Shown here: positions 11,465 through 23,679 of the stretch, in pieces
Layout: every line of letters begins with the position of its first letter
How positions within the stretch are numbered: position 1 is the stretch's first letter
NCBI GenBank assembly: GCA_946699065.1
Contig: CAMPDV010000005.1
Location: 1,860,001 to 1,924,000, forward strand
Source: Loxodes magnus
Taxonomy: Eukaryota; Ciliophora; Karyorelictea; Loxodida; Loxodidae
Length of the DNA stretch: 64,000 nt
Direction of reading: 5' to 3'
Notes under the pieces: model-generated
What the model was told of the DNA's origin: nothing
The model's database searches: none
Seen by the model: only the letters and a program-made list of their open reading frames with translations
Position numbers and translations under genes: made by a program

Positions 11465-14092
11465 ATGTCCAAAATAAAAAACGTGGGTCCTATAGTAGAA
11501 TCTGAGTTACAAAGCGATTCTGACTCGTAGAAGAAAAAGAAACCAAAATTTATATTTGATTACACTAAATATATTGGAGCTCCTCTACCTCTTACTGAAG
11601 GCTGTATGGAGTAAGAATGACCTCGTTGTGGAACTAATTTGAGAATAATTCCTTTAGTGTGCTTTTAAGGCTTTGAACCTATTGAACCTATTGGGGAAGT
11701 AGATCCCGATTTTGACCCAATGTGCATGTTTAAAGGATTAATTTAGGAATAAGAAATTCTATTAGCAGTAGCAGGTGCCACTTAGTCCAATGTAGTATAT
11801 AGAAGAATGGATAATTAAAGAGATTATTTATGCAATATACGAGAGCTAATTTCTAAAGACTATAAGAGAAAACCTGACTTCGTTTAGTTGCCTCCCTATT
11901 ACAAACTTCAAAGTTCTAGTGACAAAACTTTAGTTTTTGAGTCAAGGTTTGAAAGTGGAAATTTAGATATGGCAGTTAAGGTTAATGACAATGAATATAA
12001 TTTACTACTTCAAGTTGATATTAACACAAAGGGCCATACTCAGTGGTTTTATTTTTCAATCAGAAATACAAGAAAAGGAGAAGCCATTAAATTCAATATA
12101 ATGAATCTAGCTAAGCCAAATTCACTGTTTAACGAAGGTATGAAAGTCCTTGTGCACAGTGAATTTTTGCATTAATAGAACGGGACTGGATGATTTAGAG
12201 CAGGAAGAGAGATAAAATACTTCTGCAATGGATTTAAGCGTTCAAATAAAATAGATAAGTTCTACTACACTCTTACCTTTATAATCGATATTCCTAATGA
12301 TAACGATACTTTACACTTTGCGTATTGCTATCCTTATACTTATTCAGACTTAATCTAAGATCTATAGAAAATTGAAAATGATCCTAACAAAAGAAATTTT
12401 GTTAGCCGTTCTGTCTTATGCCGAACATTAGCTGGAAATAGATGTGATTACTTAACTATTACGAATCCTTAACAAGATATGGAAGCTAAGAAAAGTAAAT
12501 CAGGTGTATTCATGTAAGGAAGAGCACATCCGGGTGAATCAAACGGAAGTTGAATGATGAAGGGAGTTATAGACTTTTTGACAGGAGATTCAAAAGAAGC
12601 ATAAGTTCTGAGAGACAGGTTTGTATTTAAAATAATACCCATGATTAATATTGACGGAGTAATTAATGGAAATTATAGATGCTCTTTAGCAGGAACAGAT
12701 TTGAACAGAAGATGGAAAACTCCTTCTAAAGTATTGCATCCAGAAGTCTATTATGCTAAAAGACTTTGTAAAATACTGACTAGAGATTATCCTCTTGAAC
12801 TAATAATTGATTTTCACGGACACTCCAGAAAGAAAAATATTTTTGGCTATGGAAACAACATTAAAGAATAGCCAGAAGCAACTAGGCTTTTTCCCTTTGC
12901 TCTCAGCAAAATATCACCATACTTTAGCTTTAACAAATCTAGGTTTAAAATGTAAAAGAGCAAAGAGTAAACGCTAAGAATCACACTGTTTAAAGAAACT
13001 AAATGCTCTAATACTTACACCATTGAATCTTCTTTCTGCGGATCTGATTATGGAGATTTCAAAGATAGTCATTACACTAGTGAATAATTAATCGAATTGG
13101 GCAAATCTGTTTGTATAACTCTATTAATTCTTTCTGAGCAGTAGAAATAAATATAAAGAAGTCTAGCAGGTGAATCAAACTAAACGAAAGAAGAGTCATA
13201 GTAAACATCAGAAGTTGCTTAACTATTAATGAAAGAACTTAATTTGCCTTCTAGGGAAGAAATGATTAAAGAGATGCTATAGTGTTCTGAAAACATAAAT
13301 GACGGCAGTGATTCGAGCAGTGAAGGATCAGATTCCTGTCCATCTGATGATAACCTAAGTCAGAAATAATTAGAAAGACTACTGCCAATTAAAGCTGTTA
13401 GCAAGAAGCCAAAAAAGCCTAAAAGCTAAGAAAATAAATTAAGTGCTCAAAGCTTATTTAAAAAGAAGTTGGAGAACAATCTTAAAATGTAAATAGCATA
13501 AAAAATAAAGGAAAAGTGTCCTAATTGTGGAGAAGATATGGAAGAAGAGCATAAATGCAAAAAATTAGAGCAGAAACCAAGAATTCCCAGCAAACGAAAA
13601 TCACTTTTTCCATAGCAGGCTTAACAAAAGGTAATATATACGAACTATAAAGGGGTAAAAGTATCTGATGCTTCTACTTAAACTCCTGGACCACCTTTAC
13701 CTTAATTTAGGGCTATTCATAAAATTTAGCATTTAAGTAGTCCTAAAGGAAATATCTAGAATTTATAAAGTCAATAAAGCTTCAATGGCTATCAAGCAAT
13801 GAGACAAAATCCTAGCCTTGAAAAACTAAATTCTGTTCGCTTCAATAATAATCAGCAGCCATTGTCAAATAGAATGGATCAACAGAAAATCCTGAATAAT
13901 TATATGACGAATAATTTAAGTCTCACAGGAGGAGTATTGAGACAGAGTTGGAATTTAATGTCAAAAGCACCTAATTAGAGAGTAGTAGCAGCCACTCCCC
14001 AATATCAAAAAGCAGGAAAACTTTTAGAAAACTTGCAGACTGGAAAGAAAAATCCATCACCTACCAAAAAAAGTATGAGATAGTTCATTTGA
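11465..14092 (+). CDS. cytosolic carboxypeptidase (tubulin deglutamylase family, M14D)
   Basis: 875 residues, one exon. CCP/AGBL enzymes trim glutamates from tubulin C-termini and side chains, which controls ciliary microtubules. The family N-domain (about 140-290) contains LVFESRFESGNLDMAVKV and HTQWFYFSI. The zinc carboxypeptidase domain shows HPGES (His355, Glu358), then GNYRCSLAGTDLNR, DFHGHSRK (about 449-456) and YTIESSFCG with the presumed catalytic Glu521. These residues are intact, so it should be active. Residues 560-875 are a low-complexity Ser/Gln/Lys tail with a short Cys pair motif (CPNCGEDM). TGA codes Trp (for example NGTGWFRAG) and also ends the gene at 14090. Confidence 0.92.
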
Positions 14093-14786
14093 ATTTTATT
14101 ATTATAATATTTTAGAGTAAAATTATAAATCTAAAGCACTATCACATATCTACTCTATTTTCACTACTCCAATTTATCTTAACATTTATAAATATAGCTT
14201 AAGAAATTTTACCAATGAGATATAAATAGTAAAGTGCTATAACATAATTTTATGTATTACTATAAAAGTCAAACGCATTTACTAAATTACTCTTCCATAC
14301 AAATTTATGTTTTATTCTAAAGTTTGTATTTAACTATTAACAGCTAGGTCTTATATCTCAAATCTTAATAAGAAATATTAATATATAATCTACAAGGTAT
14401 AAGCAATCAGAATCTCACTACTATCGTTCATACTGTCTTCTTCAAATTCTCCTTCATCATTCACTACAGCATTAATAAAAGCGTAGCTTAGTTTCCTTTT
14501 TAATGAAGGAGATGATCTAAGTTAAAGGAGTAAAAGAGGACAATAAAAAAGAGTGTAAGTATATAATGAATTGCAATACTAAAAGATTATAAATTTATAT
14601 TTTTCTAGCTAGTATATTCAAGTATAAGATACTTAATATGTACAATACCTTTCTTTATTAAATATTCCTTTTTGTTAATTCTCTCTTTGCTTATTATCAC
14701 TCTATATTATGCCTAACCTTATGCTTTTAAATAAATTAATCCTTTTACCATTTTTAAGCGCGTTTCTAAATGTTATATTATTAAGT
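14093..14786. other. intergenic, with one unexplained coding-like stretch
   Basis: Mostly AT-rich non-coding sequence. Roughly 14400-14530 on the reverse strand reads like an acidic protein end (SYAFINAVVNDEGEFEEDSM) but has no ATG upstream in any frame. See findings. Confidence 0.4.
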
Positions 14787-17203
14787 ATGGTAAACGGCGA
14801 AAGAAATAGCTTCTAGGCGGAGGGAGAAAAAAAGAGGGATAATGTGAAATGCGAAAGAAGTTAAAACTAAGAGCCTTAGGAGAATGATTATGGAAATGCT
14901 AAGGAAGAGAAATAGGTAAATACCAATGTTAGGATTAATAAAGGTAAGCTTTTCTTATCAGTCAAGTTGATAAGTTAAAATACTGTAAAGACAAAATTAT
15001 TATTGATAATGGGGGAAAGGGAAAGAAAAAAGAATTAACTGACTTTGGAAAGACTAAAATTAGAATGAATCGAAATTCCTTTGTTTTATAAGTAGGTAAT
15101 GATGAGTTAACTAAAAGCATTTAAAAAATATAAGCTTATAATTAGAAACCAGTTAGCTAAAAAATCTAACCAATGATTAAACTTCTAGAGGAAATGGAAA
15201 TATAACCTGATTTAACAGTTTAAAAGATACATCCATAGAAATTTATATCATAAACTCCAAATGGCAACTAAAGGTATTCTCTTAGAAAATAACTAAGCAT
15301 CAATTGTCCATTTATTCAATATGAATCTTAATCTAATGAAAAGAAGATGATATAGAATATTAAAGAAGAGTATTAAGAACAGCTTCAATAATATAAAACT
15401 TGTAAGAGTAAAGTAAAGTCTAATGTAAAATGCTTATCTAAGATAAGTAAGGGATAAAAGGAAAGTAAATACCTTTAAATTAAAAGTTTTTAAGATATCT
15501 CATTGAATATTATAAGCGATAAGCCAAAACGAAGAATTATCTGTAATCCAAATAAATTAAATATATCAGAAACTAAACATAAAAGCTAAAATTAATTCCA
15601 GTAAAAAGACCTAAATGATATAATAAAGAAAGATGTATTGCTTGTAGAAAAGTAAGAAAAACCATAAATATTAAGTTAAGCAGATATGTATTATAACCTA
15701 AGCAATGACCATACTAGACTTAAATAAAATCAAGTTATGTCTCTCTCTAAATATATTTAAAAGCCTTAAAGTCTATAGAAAAGTTAATGCTAATAGACAA
15801 ATCAAAATAATTTATAATAAAATCTGTAAAAATACTCAATCATAAAGAACAAGGAAACAAATAGTAAACATGTTCGAAATTTATCATAAAGTTAGGATAT
15901 GCAAATTTAAAAATTATAGTTGATTCAATAAAAAGAAGATTATATTAAATAAACTATCTCTTAGTTCTTCCCAAAAGAATTGAGAAACAGAAACTTTCAT
16001 ATACATAAAACTATTTAATATACTGATTTTCAGGAAAATAAAGAAGTTGTCTAAGAAATATAAAAATTTTAATAAATTATTGAGAAAAAGGAAATTCACC
16101 AAAAGGTTTTGAACAAGGATACTCTTTCTCAATCAGATAATTAATAATTCGTAAAGCTAATTTAAAATCATTATATGTCAAATCAGGAGGGTAAAGATCA
16201 TGAATAAAAGTAAAATAAAGATTATCAACTCTATTAATAGTAATTTAAAGATAAGACTATGTAATGGAAACAAAAGTAAGTAAAAGCAAACTATAAAGAA
16301 TTCAAGTAAATAGATTAAAGTACGTTAAAATAATAAAGTAAGTAAAATTAATGAGAGAAAATGAGCTAATAAGTAAGCTAAATAAACTAAGAATTATTTT
16401 AAGAATTTCACTTTAACTCAATTTAAGTTTTACAATGAATTAGAAATTCAGCTGCTGAGTGACTAGTAAAATTTTTAGAAGACTAAGGAGTTCATTTTGA
16501 AACACTCATAGATACTAGTGAGTTATGTGCGGACTTATTGTATTTTGAGGAGCAATTTTATCTTTTTTAAATGTATTGTGATCTTTTCATCAAAGCGATA
16601 GAAAAACAGATAAAGGTTATACCGCTCAAGACTAAAATTTTCTTTTATAAAATGTTCGTTGAAAGTAAAAATTACCCTGACGATTACTTTATACCTTTAG
16701 AAGTTGAATTGATTGGAATTTCAAACAACACAATAAAGTAAATTTCTAATTTTAGAAATTTAGATAATTTTAAGCGAAATATGCTTATCTGCTTTTTCGT
16801 CTTTTCAAGACAATTCATTGCAAAGCTTCTCTTATAGCCAGAAAAATGTAAAATTTCTCGTAACTTAAGTTAACAGTAAAGGTAGAACCTAAAAATATTT
16901 GGAAGCATCTATAACATTTTAATAGTAGAATACTTTTTGAAAATCGGATATTTTAAAGGTTAAAATGAGTTTGAAGGAGTAAAAATCAATGAAGTGGAAT
17001 ATTATCAGATACAATAGGTAAACTCTTATGCAGAAATATTACGATGGTACTTCTTAGTTCCTATTTAACAAAAATTAAATGAAGAAAGTTTTACAGTAAA
17101 AGGAATTCGAGCTACTGAAGCTTTCAAAGAAAATTTACAAATGCGCGAAAAGTATTAGGAAGGAAAGCGAACTTATTGGCAAAAATTTGACTCTCATAAA
17201 TGA
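14787..17203 (+). CDS. large Q/N/K-rich protein with helical C-terminal domain, unknown
   Basis: 797 residues in two exons (14787-14943, 14967-17203). Residues 1-540 are low-complexity, rich in Gln, Asn, Lys and Ser, with many TAA/TAG Gln codons. Residues 550-797 are a folded, mostly helical domain with many aromatic residues (AAEWLVKFLEDQGVHF, LRWYFLVPIQQKL). The ending EGKRTYWQKFDSHK is followed by TGA at 17201. I do not recognise the domain. An in-frame ATG at 14721 would add a hydrophobic leader resembling a signal peptide. I prefer 14787 because the rest looks cytoplasmic. Confidence 0.6.
14944..14966 (+). other. 23-nt intron (3' end uncertain)
   Basis: Starts GTAAGCTTTT and ends TCAAG. 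Its length corrects the frame between the ATG exon and the long body. A tempting 18-nt version ending ATCAG keeps the wrong frame. Confidence 0.6.
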
Positions 17204-17259
17204 AAAGAACAGGAAATGATTGCGTATAAGAATGTGATAATTAATAAATCTACTTCTTA

Positions 17260-17568
17260 TCAATAATTTCTCTTTACTTTTTATAATCTAACTATTTTAT
17301 AATTAACCTTTTGGGATTATTTTATTATAAATAACTCTAAGATAATATTATGTGAACAAAGAATTGGAATGCAAATTAGCATTCTTAAAGCGATTTCTAA
17401 TCTTTCGAATTGAAGTTAAAATTTCCTTTTTGCAGATAATTTATTTTCATGCAGTTCCTTGATCAAGTTTAAGCAATTATTAATAAAATAATTTTATTGT
17501 CTTAGCCGAATAGTTTCAGAAAGGGAGTGAAATAATGAAAATCATATATTAAGCTGAAGAGTGAACAT
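17260..17568 (-). CDS. small helical protein, unknown
   Basis: 102 residues, ATG to TGA, convergent with the previous gene with only 56 bases between the two stops. It contains an amphipathic charged helix (IKELHENKLSAKRKF) followed by QFERLEIALRM and a hydrophobic patch. CpG content is higher than in flanking DNA. No family recognised. The call rests on composition and a clean start and stop. Confidence 0.4.
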
Positions 17569-18190
17569 TGCAAATATAATTTAGTTTTAGTGGCTTTATT
17601 TTTTTAATATATTTTCTGCTCTATTATTTTATATTTTTCATATATCTTTTAACCAATATTACATGAAATACATTTAGTTTAAAATTATAATAAATCTTTA
17701 TATATCAATAATTGATATCCTAAAAATTAGTATTCATTAAAAAGTAATCTACTAAATATCAGCATTTTACTTATAGGATATATAATACTTAAAGAGTTAA
17801 AATATAAAGCTTTTAATATATTTTATATCCCTTTAAAGAAAAATACTTGAAAGTTCAAACTAGTATATTCTTATATGCTTAAATACTCTTAGCAATTAAT
17901 CAATAGGCAATAGAATTTAAAATATTAGAAGCATTTAGTTAATTAATTTTCCTTATATATTGAGCCTTTTGGTGAATCATTATCCCTACTTTAAAATATA
18001 AAGGCTGCTCAGCTTTACTTTATATCATAATATTTAGCTTTTCCTTGATTAACTTAATTTAAAATTAATTTTTTAATTATGTAAGAAAGTTATTAATTTG
18101 GTGCTATCTAATAAATGTAGAATTAGTGTTTATTATAAATAGTATAAAGATAGGTTTCGGTATCTTTTTAAGTTAATTTATATTAAGTTA
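17569..18190. other. intergenic, non-coding
   Basis: Long A/T runs, no CpG until about 18150, no coding-like frame. Confidence 0.5.
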
Positions 18191-18433
18191 TCACTAATCA
18201 GTTAGGTAATTTACTTCAAATCGATATTTTAATCAACACTTATAACCTTCACTATCGATTATGTTTAGACAGTTATTGAAACTACTATTTCCTATCTTCA
18301 TCTTGCTTAAGTAATGCTATGCATAGTATATTAGGAAGGTTTCTTTATTATAAGATAGCTAATTAAAGTAAATAAGAGTTTCGATAATATAATCCTTATT
18401 AAATACAGCTTACCTAATTGTCTACTTTAGCAT
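18191..18433 (-). CDS. small basic/aromatic protein, possibly mitochondrial
   Basis: 80 residues from ATG to TGA. The N-terminus (MLKQTIRQAVF) is short, basic and amphipathic, like a mitochondrial targeting segment. It is followed by ETLIYFNQLSYNKETF and DSEGYKCWLKYRF. One Trp is TGA. It lies 59 bases downstream of the phosphatase gene on the same strand. No family recognised. Confidence 0.45.
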
Positions 18434-18492
18434 ATTGAAAATAACATTATAAAATATGCAAATAATATAATAATAAACTACCAACCTATCTG

Positions 18493-19071
18493 TCAAGCTT
18501 TCTACTCTCTATATATAGCAAGCTTCTCAAGATCGTAATCTTCTAACTATCTTATGAATGCTTCGTTAATATCTACGTTAACTTTGGCCTTTTTTAGATG
18601 AGTAAGTCCTTCTCTAAATGCAATTTTTTGCTTTCCGATAAAGAATGCTAGAACTAGAGTGGGGGATCTACTCTTTCCTGCTATACAGTGTATTAGAACT
18701 GCCCCATTATTATCTATAGCTTCTTATAAAAACCTATTAGTGATTCTGAAGTATTTCCTGATAACTTCTGAATGACTATCATAACATGGAATATCTAGAT
18801 ATTTAAAGTATCTTGTTCTCTTAAAATATTCAACACAAGAAGCATTTACTATATGAGTAATTTTTAAATCAAGCAACCGACGGGTGCAATAAGCTGCCTC
18901 TAGAGTGCCAATATATATACCAGGAAATACTTCAATTATTTCTGCATCATTCATGGTTACACTACATGGAGTTGTGCAGCCACAGAATTAAGAATGAGGA
19001 AATCTTCCACATTTGATATTTTCCTCTTCATCGTCGTAAATTCTTTGGCTTTATTCGCTTTCTTCTTCCAT
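18493..19071 (-). CDS. dual-specificity protein phosphatase
   Basis: 192 residues. The catalytic domain (about 45-185) holds the signature HCIAGKSRS with nucleophile Cys129 and Arg135, followed by Pro. The general-acid loop is DIPCYDSHSE (Asp98 probable). The opening block VFPGIYIGTLEAA is typical of atypical DUSPs of the DUSP3/12/19 type. An acidic N-terminal 40 residues precede it and include a Cys cluster (CGCTTPC) of unknown role. It should dephosphorylate Ser/Thr/Tyr; the substrate cannot be told. The stop is TGA at 18493. It sits about 100 bases downstream of the next gene on the same strand. Confidence 0.85.
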
Positions 19072-19174
19072 TTTAAATTACTAATATAACTTAATAACTA
19101 AGATTAAAATCTCTAATTTTATATCCTTTCAGCACTTTACAAATATAGATTCGCACTTTAAAGGAATAAATAGA

Positions 19175-20920
19175 TTACATTATTGTTTTTAGCAAATGTC
19201 TTTTTACTTCATCTGAGCAATTTTTCATACCAATTTGAAAAGCTCTTTACACCTCGTAGCCTTACAACTTTTCGAAGCCTTCAATTTAAGTTCTTTGCGT
19301 TTTTGATGCCTAATCTCCTTTATTATTTTACTATTTCTTATCGTCGATATTTATATAAGGTTTTTAGGTTTAAAAGAAGTTATCTTTTATCCTTCTTGTT
19401 AAAGGAGTAACGGGTTTTGATTCTAATCTTTTTTACTCCTCTTCTTGCAAAGTCTCTCTTGCTGTATTGGGAGCTCATTCGATATCTTTAAATTAATAAA
19501 TGTTGGAAATGTTTTGATATCTAAGTTTCTTATTTTTGAAATCTATTATATCTTCACTGTTTTTTCCTTCTATTTCATTTTAAAACTTTACAAACTTGTT
19601 CTTAGGCTGAGTTTAGAATTTTTAAAGTCTCTCTGAAATAAATTTAACACTGTTCGTTTATTATTAAAAGTTCAGCTTAGCTGTTTTCTCTCTCTCAATT
19701 TACTTAAGTTTCTACTCAGCAAATTTAATAGTCCGATTACAGTTTTTATCTTTACCTATTTCTAGGATAATTTCCTTTAAGCATTGCTTTCTGCTTATTT
19801 ACTAGACTCACTACATGTTCTCATTGTAGTTTTGCTCAAAAAATTTGATTTCTTCAATTAGCTGGTGAATGTTCTCCTATGCTTTTGCTATTAATGTATA
19901 AATTCTTTGGTTTACATCTACTCCAAATATTTCTATCTGCTCTTCTTTTATTTTCGTTTCATACTGAAAATAAGTTTCACTCAAAATGCTTAGATAATGA
20001 AACAAGATGTCAGTGTTTTCTTAGTAAGTTTAACCCTCATCAAAAACTTAGATAGGGAACATCAAGCTCTTCTTAGGTTTCACATCGATACTTTACTTCA
20101 AAGATGAATTTTTGAAGATTAACTGAAGTTCCTTATAAATAAGGTTTATCTCTTCCATCTTCAGATTAAAACGCTACTAGTTTCTTGTGTTCAACTTTTT
20201 GAACCAGATTATGCTTTTACCTCTTAGTTTGCGAATTAAATCTTTAGCATTATTTTACAGCATTTTGATTTCTTCTCTTATAACCATGAACTGAAAATCT
20301 TCGTCATTCAGTTTATCTTTTGTATATTTCTAGGCTTTTATAGGTAATGAGTTTTCTCAGTTATGTACATCGAGTTCTACTTTTTTAAGTCTAATCAATT
20401 TCATAACTTTTAACGGATTTCCCGCTTCAAAATTAGGATTTCATTAGATTTTAACATTTCCCATAGACACTTTTCTCATTTTTTCTTAGATCTTAAAGTC
20501 AAAAATGCTATTTTTTTTCTTTTGCTTTTATGCTGATGTTTGATTTCTCGTTTGGAAAACGTATCTTTTTTTCTTGTATCTATGCTTTATTTACACATTA
20601 GCTGCTTTTATCAACTCATGAAATGTCTTTACCTTCCTATGAAAAGGTCTTATCTTTTCCTCCACTTTTGGTTGCTAAATCTCATCACTAGAGCTTTCAG
20701 TGATTTATACCATAGTGCTTTAGCACTTCTAGATCAAAAAGTTAATAGGACTTTCCTATCGTTATGTTTTAGTTTTCTCCACAGCTTTGACGAAACTCCC
20801 TCTTTTTTCAAAAGAGCTGTTAGAACTTCTGAGGAAAGAAGAAGAAAGCTTGTTAGTAGCAGTTTTGGGTTTATTAAAAGGAATATCTCTAAAGTCAATG
20901 AACTTGAGTTGTAAATCCAT
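19175..20920 (-). CDS. basic coiled-coil protein, unknown
   Basis: About 581 residues. Residues 1-150 are Ser/Lys-rich and probably disordered. Residues 220-440 contain several amphipathic helices (EEIKMLQNNAKDLIRKLRGK, YETKIKEEQIEIFG) likely to form coiled coils. The C-terminal third is low-complexity, with ESKPVTPLTRR. In-frame TGA codons encode Trp. The first in-frame TGA that could end it lies inside the phosphatase gene downstream, so the stop must be a TAA; I use 19175, after KTIM. No family recognised; a cytoskeletal role is only suggested by the coiled coils. Confidence 0.6.
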
Positions 20921-21598
20921 AGAATTTAATTAACTATTTAATTATTAAAATTTAGCTTTTATACCCTAACTACTATCTCCACTTCATATCATTCTACCTT
21001 TTCCTTAATATTTAACTTTATGTTTTTCACTATTTTATAAAGGAGGTTCTGATATCCTTATTCCACCCAGCTACCTTTACCTTCTATGAAGTAAGTAAAA
21101 TTTATTAACTCTTATGAAAATAAATGGTTTTAAACATAAACTCTACTTTCCTTTCACTCCTTTAATACAGTAGAAGTCCCTCTTATTGTTAGAACAAAGA
21201 AACGCGAAAAAAATTTAAAAATCATAATGAGCAAAAAGCAATAAACCAGCAATTGGGTTTAGATTGGTTATGAAAGTAGTAAAAATATGAGAAAGGTAGT
21301 GACTTAGCATATTGGAATTAAGCACATCTAATCGAATAATTTTTGAATGCTAGTTATAGCTTTTACATGTAAATATTAATTAAAAATATAAATTTTTACT
21401 TTATACTTTCACTGATTAAAATTATGAAAGTAAATCACTCTCTTTAATACTTTGGCATATAATAGTCACTTTTCTGTTTTATATCCGATTAATAGGAGAA
21501 AGAAGTAAGATAATATATATTTACTTCCTTTAATAAGTATGTAAGGGTATAAAGGTATAAATAGTTGAAAGCTTTAAAGATAAAATAAGGAAATTAAA
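20921..21598. other. intergenic with a doubtful 39-codon ORF
   Basis: Upstream region of the coiled-coil gene. On the plus strand, 21227-21346 runs ATG to TGA and reads MSKKQQTSNWVQIG followed by a basic segment. It could be a micropeptide gene or chance. Otherwise non-coding. Confidence 0.4.
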
Positions 21599-22779
21599 TT
21601 ACTTGTTATGTCTATTTTTATCAATTTAATTATCTGTTCCCTTTTCCTAGTCATATTCTATCTTTAGACTCTTGCTTTGAATCTTCTGCTCACTTATAGT
21701 TAGACAAGAGTAGAGTATTCCACCAAATGCAGTAAGAAACATTCCTATGATAGTGTAGACGTTGTAGTTTTCTCTCATTATTCATATACTCAAGATAGTT
21801 TACGGTATTATCTTACTCTGTGAAATTATTTCCTTCCCCATTGGACTCATATTTTTTATAAGGAGAATTAAAGATAATTACCAGAAGACACATAAAAGCG
21901 AAGTAGCTAGTAGAATTCAGATGAAAACGTTCTGCTGAATGTTTTTTAAGTTAATTCTAATTTCTTACCATTCTAGTATATATGAGGCTGTATAGAACAG
22001 AAATGAGCAAATAATTGTTTAATAAAATAGAATATCATAGGAACTCAAAGCCTTCTCTTTCTAATTCTTTACTATTAGCTACTCCTGCTCTTCCAGGATT
22101 TTCTTAAGTAGAATAATCATAAGGCCATTTAAAATTGTGCTTAATAGACAGCAAATTATTCCAATAGTCTTATAGTAAAAGTCCTTTGGAATAATAAAAG
22201 CAATTTCTGAATCTTTCTAGATAATTTAGGTTTAATCTTGTAGGCTATCCTACATATCTATCACATCATTTGCATCTTCTTGTATAACATATGATTATGA
22301 GGTTACTATAGACCCGAGAAAAACAATCATACAGGCTATGCACCTTCTTATAGAAACTGAATTCTACAAGATAATTCTGCCAAAGAGAGCTATTCATATC
22401 TAAAATTAGTCAAACTTACTATAGTTGTAGCTCTAATAATGACAAACAGACTTATTTATAGCCTTATTAAGGATAATAAGTTGAGTAACACATTGAAAAA
22501 CTATATCAGAGACACGAATGCGCAAGTCTTTATGTTATTCCAAATAAATTTCAGATTAATCTTGTAAGGTAATTTGCATATCAAAGAAATTAAGTGCTAG
22601 AAGCTAAAAAAGACAAAAGTTCCTATTTATTAGACAAAGCATAATGTCATTGGAAAAGCAAATCCATTATTAAAGACCTGCTTGAAGAAAGTGCATTAAA
22701 TAATAGACATTGAAATATAAAAAGTTCCATATAGAAGAGCATTTCTGTATGACATCTTTCTATCAGCTTGATTCTTCAT
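21599..22779 (-). CDS. SLC35-like nucleotide-sugar/metabolite transporter
   Basis: 386 residues in two exons (22779-22420, 22399-21599). About ten hydrophobic segments are spaced as in the drug/metabolite transporter superfamily, closest by eye to SLC35D-type Golgi nucleotide-sugar transporters. Examples are the first segment near LLYGTFYISMSIIQ, a mid-protein IIRATTIIWIALFG, and a last pair ending GMFLTAFGGILYSCL. A charged loop of about 45 residues separates the two halves, and the tail is short and hydrophilic. A 20-nt intron restores the frame between segments 3 and 4. No in-frame TGA occurs after the tail, so TAA (21599) is taken as the stop. The substrate cannot be read from sequence. 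Confidence 0.65.
22400..22419 (-). other. 20-nt intron
   Basis: Reads GTAAGTTTGA...ATTTTAG on the minus strand. Without it the membrane segment after IIRATTI is lost. Confidence 0.75.
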
Positions 22780-22985
22780 TAATTATAGCCTATTGCTTTA
22801 TTCTTAAATTTTTCCTTTTGTTTATTTATTTATCTCAGCTATAAAAACGGTAACTTATTTTTAGAGGTAGATTTAAGTTATCTTAAAATATAAACTGAAC
22901 CAATTTAGAGTGAAAGGAGATAATTAATCCTGCTTAGAAATAAAGCAATACTGATGAATTATATTATAAGGCTCTCCTACTATTA

Positions 22986-23266
22986 ATGTCTTTAAATAGA
23001 AGCTTTCTTATTACTAAGGAAGAAACAACTATAAAAAATTTAAAACTTTTTTCTAATTAATATCATTAAGCAGAGATAACCTTCTCTGTATACTTTAAAA
23101 GTGATCTTTCGCTCACTAAGGTCTCTTATAATGTAATAATAAAAGAGAACAATTTTAAAGCATTATGTAAAATGAGGACTTAGATTATGTATTTATATTG
23201 CTATTAGGATTGTCTAAAGCTGAATTTAAAGTTATAGAGCTTACTAGTAAAATGAATAGTTCATAA
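22986..23266 (+). CDS. small protein with putative intron, unknown
   Basis: About 87 residues if a 17-nt intron (23167-23183, GTAAAATG...ACTTAG) is removed. It begins MSLNRSFLITKEETT, continues with beta-like EITFSVYFKSDL and KVSYNVIIKE, and ends LGLSKAEFKVIELTSKMNSS before TAA. It contains the few CpG of this gap. The strand pattern is vaguely like a beta-grasp or UFM1-type fold, but I would not name it. It lies on the opposite strand to both neighbours. Confidence 0.4.
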
Positions 23267-23679
23267 TATTATTTTTTATTAGAATAAAGTTTATTTTTTA
23301 CAGTAATAGGTATGCTTTAATATACCTTTCTGTGTTTTAATGATATCCTTTAAAACTTGTAAATGAACCCTAAGCTTTAAATCTTTTTAAATATCTTGAA
23401 GTAAGTAATTTATAAATTAAGAAACTTGCAATAAATTGAAGTATAAAATATATTCATGCTTCTTTCCATCTTTGATATGAGGTTTTTTAAATTATAGTTG
23501 CTTAATTTTACTTATAGCTCTACATAAGTATTTTATTAAAGCTTCAAGAGTAAAGCATAAAGAGTTTTGTTAACTCGTTTTTATTTAAAAAATACAAGTA
23601 TGCACAAAGAGATTGGTAATGAGGAGTAAAGATGCTAGATATTGAATATTAATTTTTTAAAAAATGTATAAAAATTTTC
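23267..23679. other. intergenic, non-coding
   Basis: AT-rich; contains the 3' region of the carboxylase gene. No coding frame or repeat seen. Confidence 0.5.

Noticed and set aside
14944-14961. An 18-nt intron (GTAAGC...ATCAG)
   Set aside because: Its length keeps the ATG exon out of frame with the body; the 23-nt version ending five bases later fits.
20540-20914. Longest conventional ORF of the window (124 codons, plus strand)
   Set aside because: It is the antisense shadow of the reverse-strand coiled-coil gene 19175-20920, whose frame is purine-rich and continuous.
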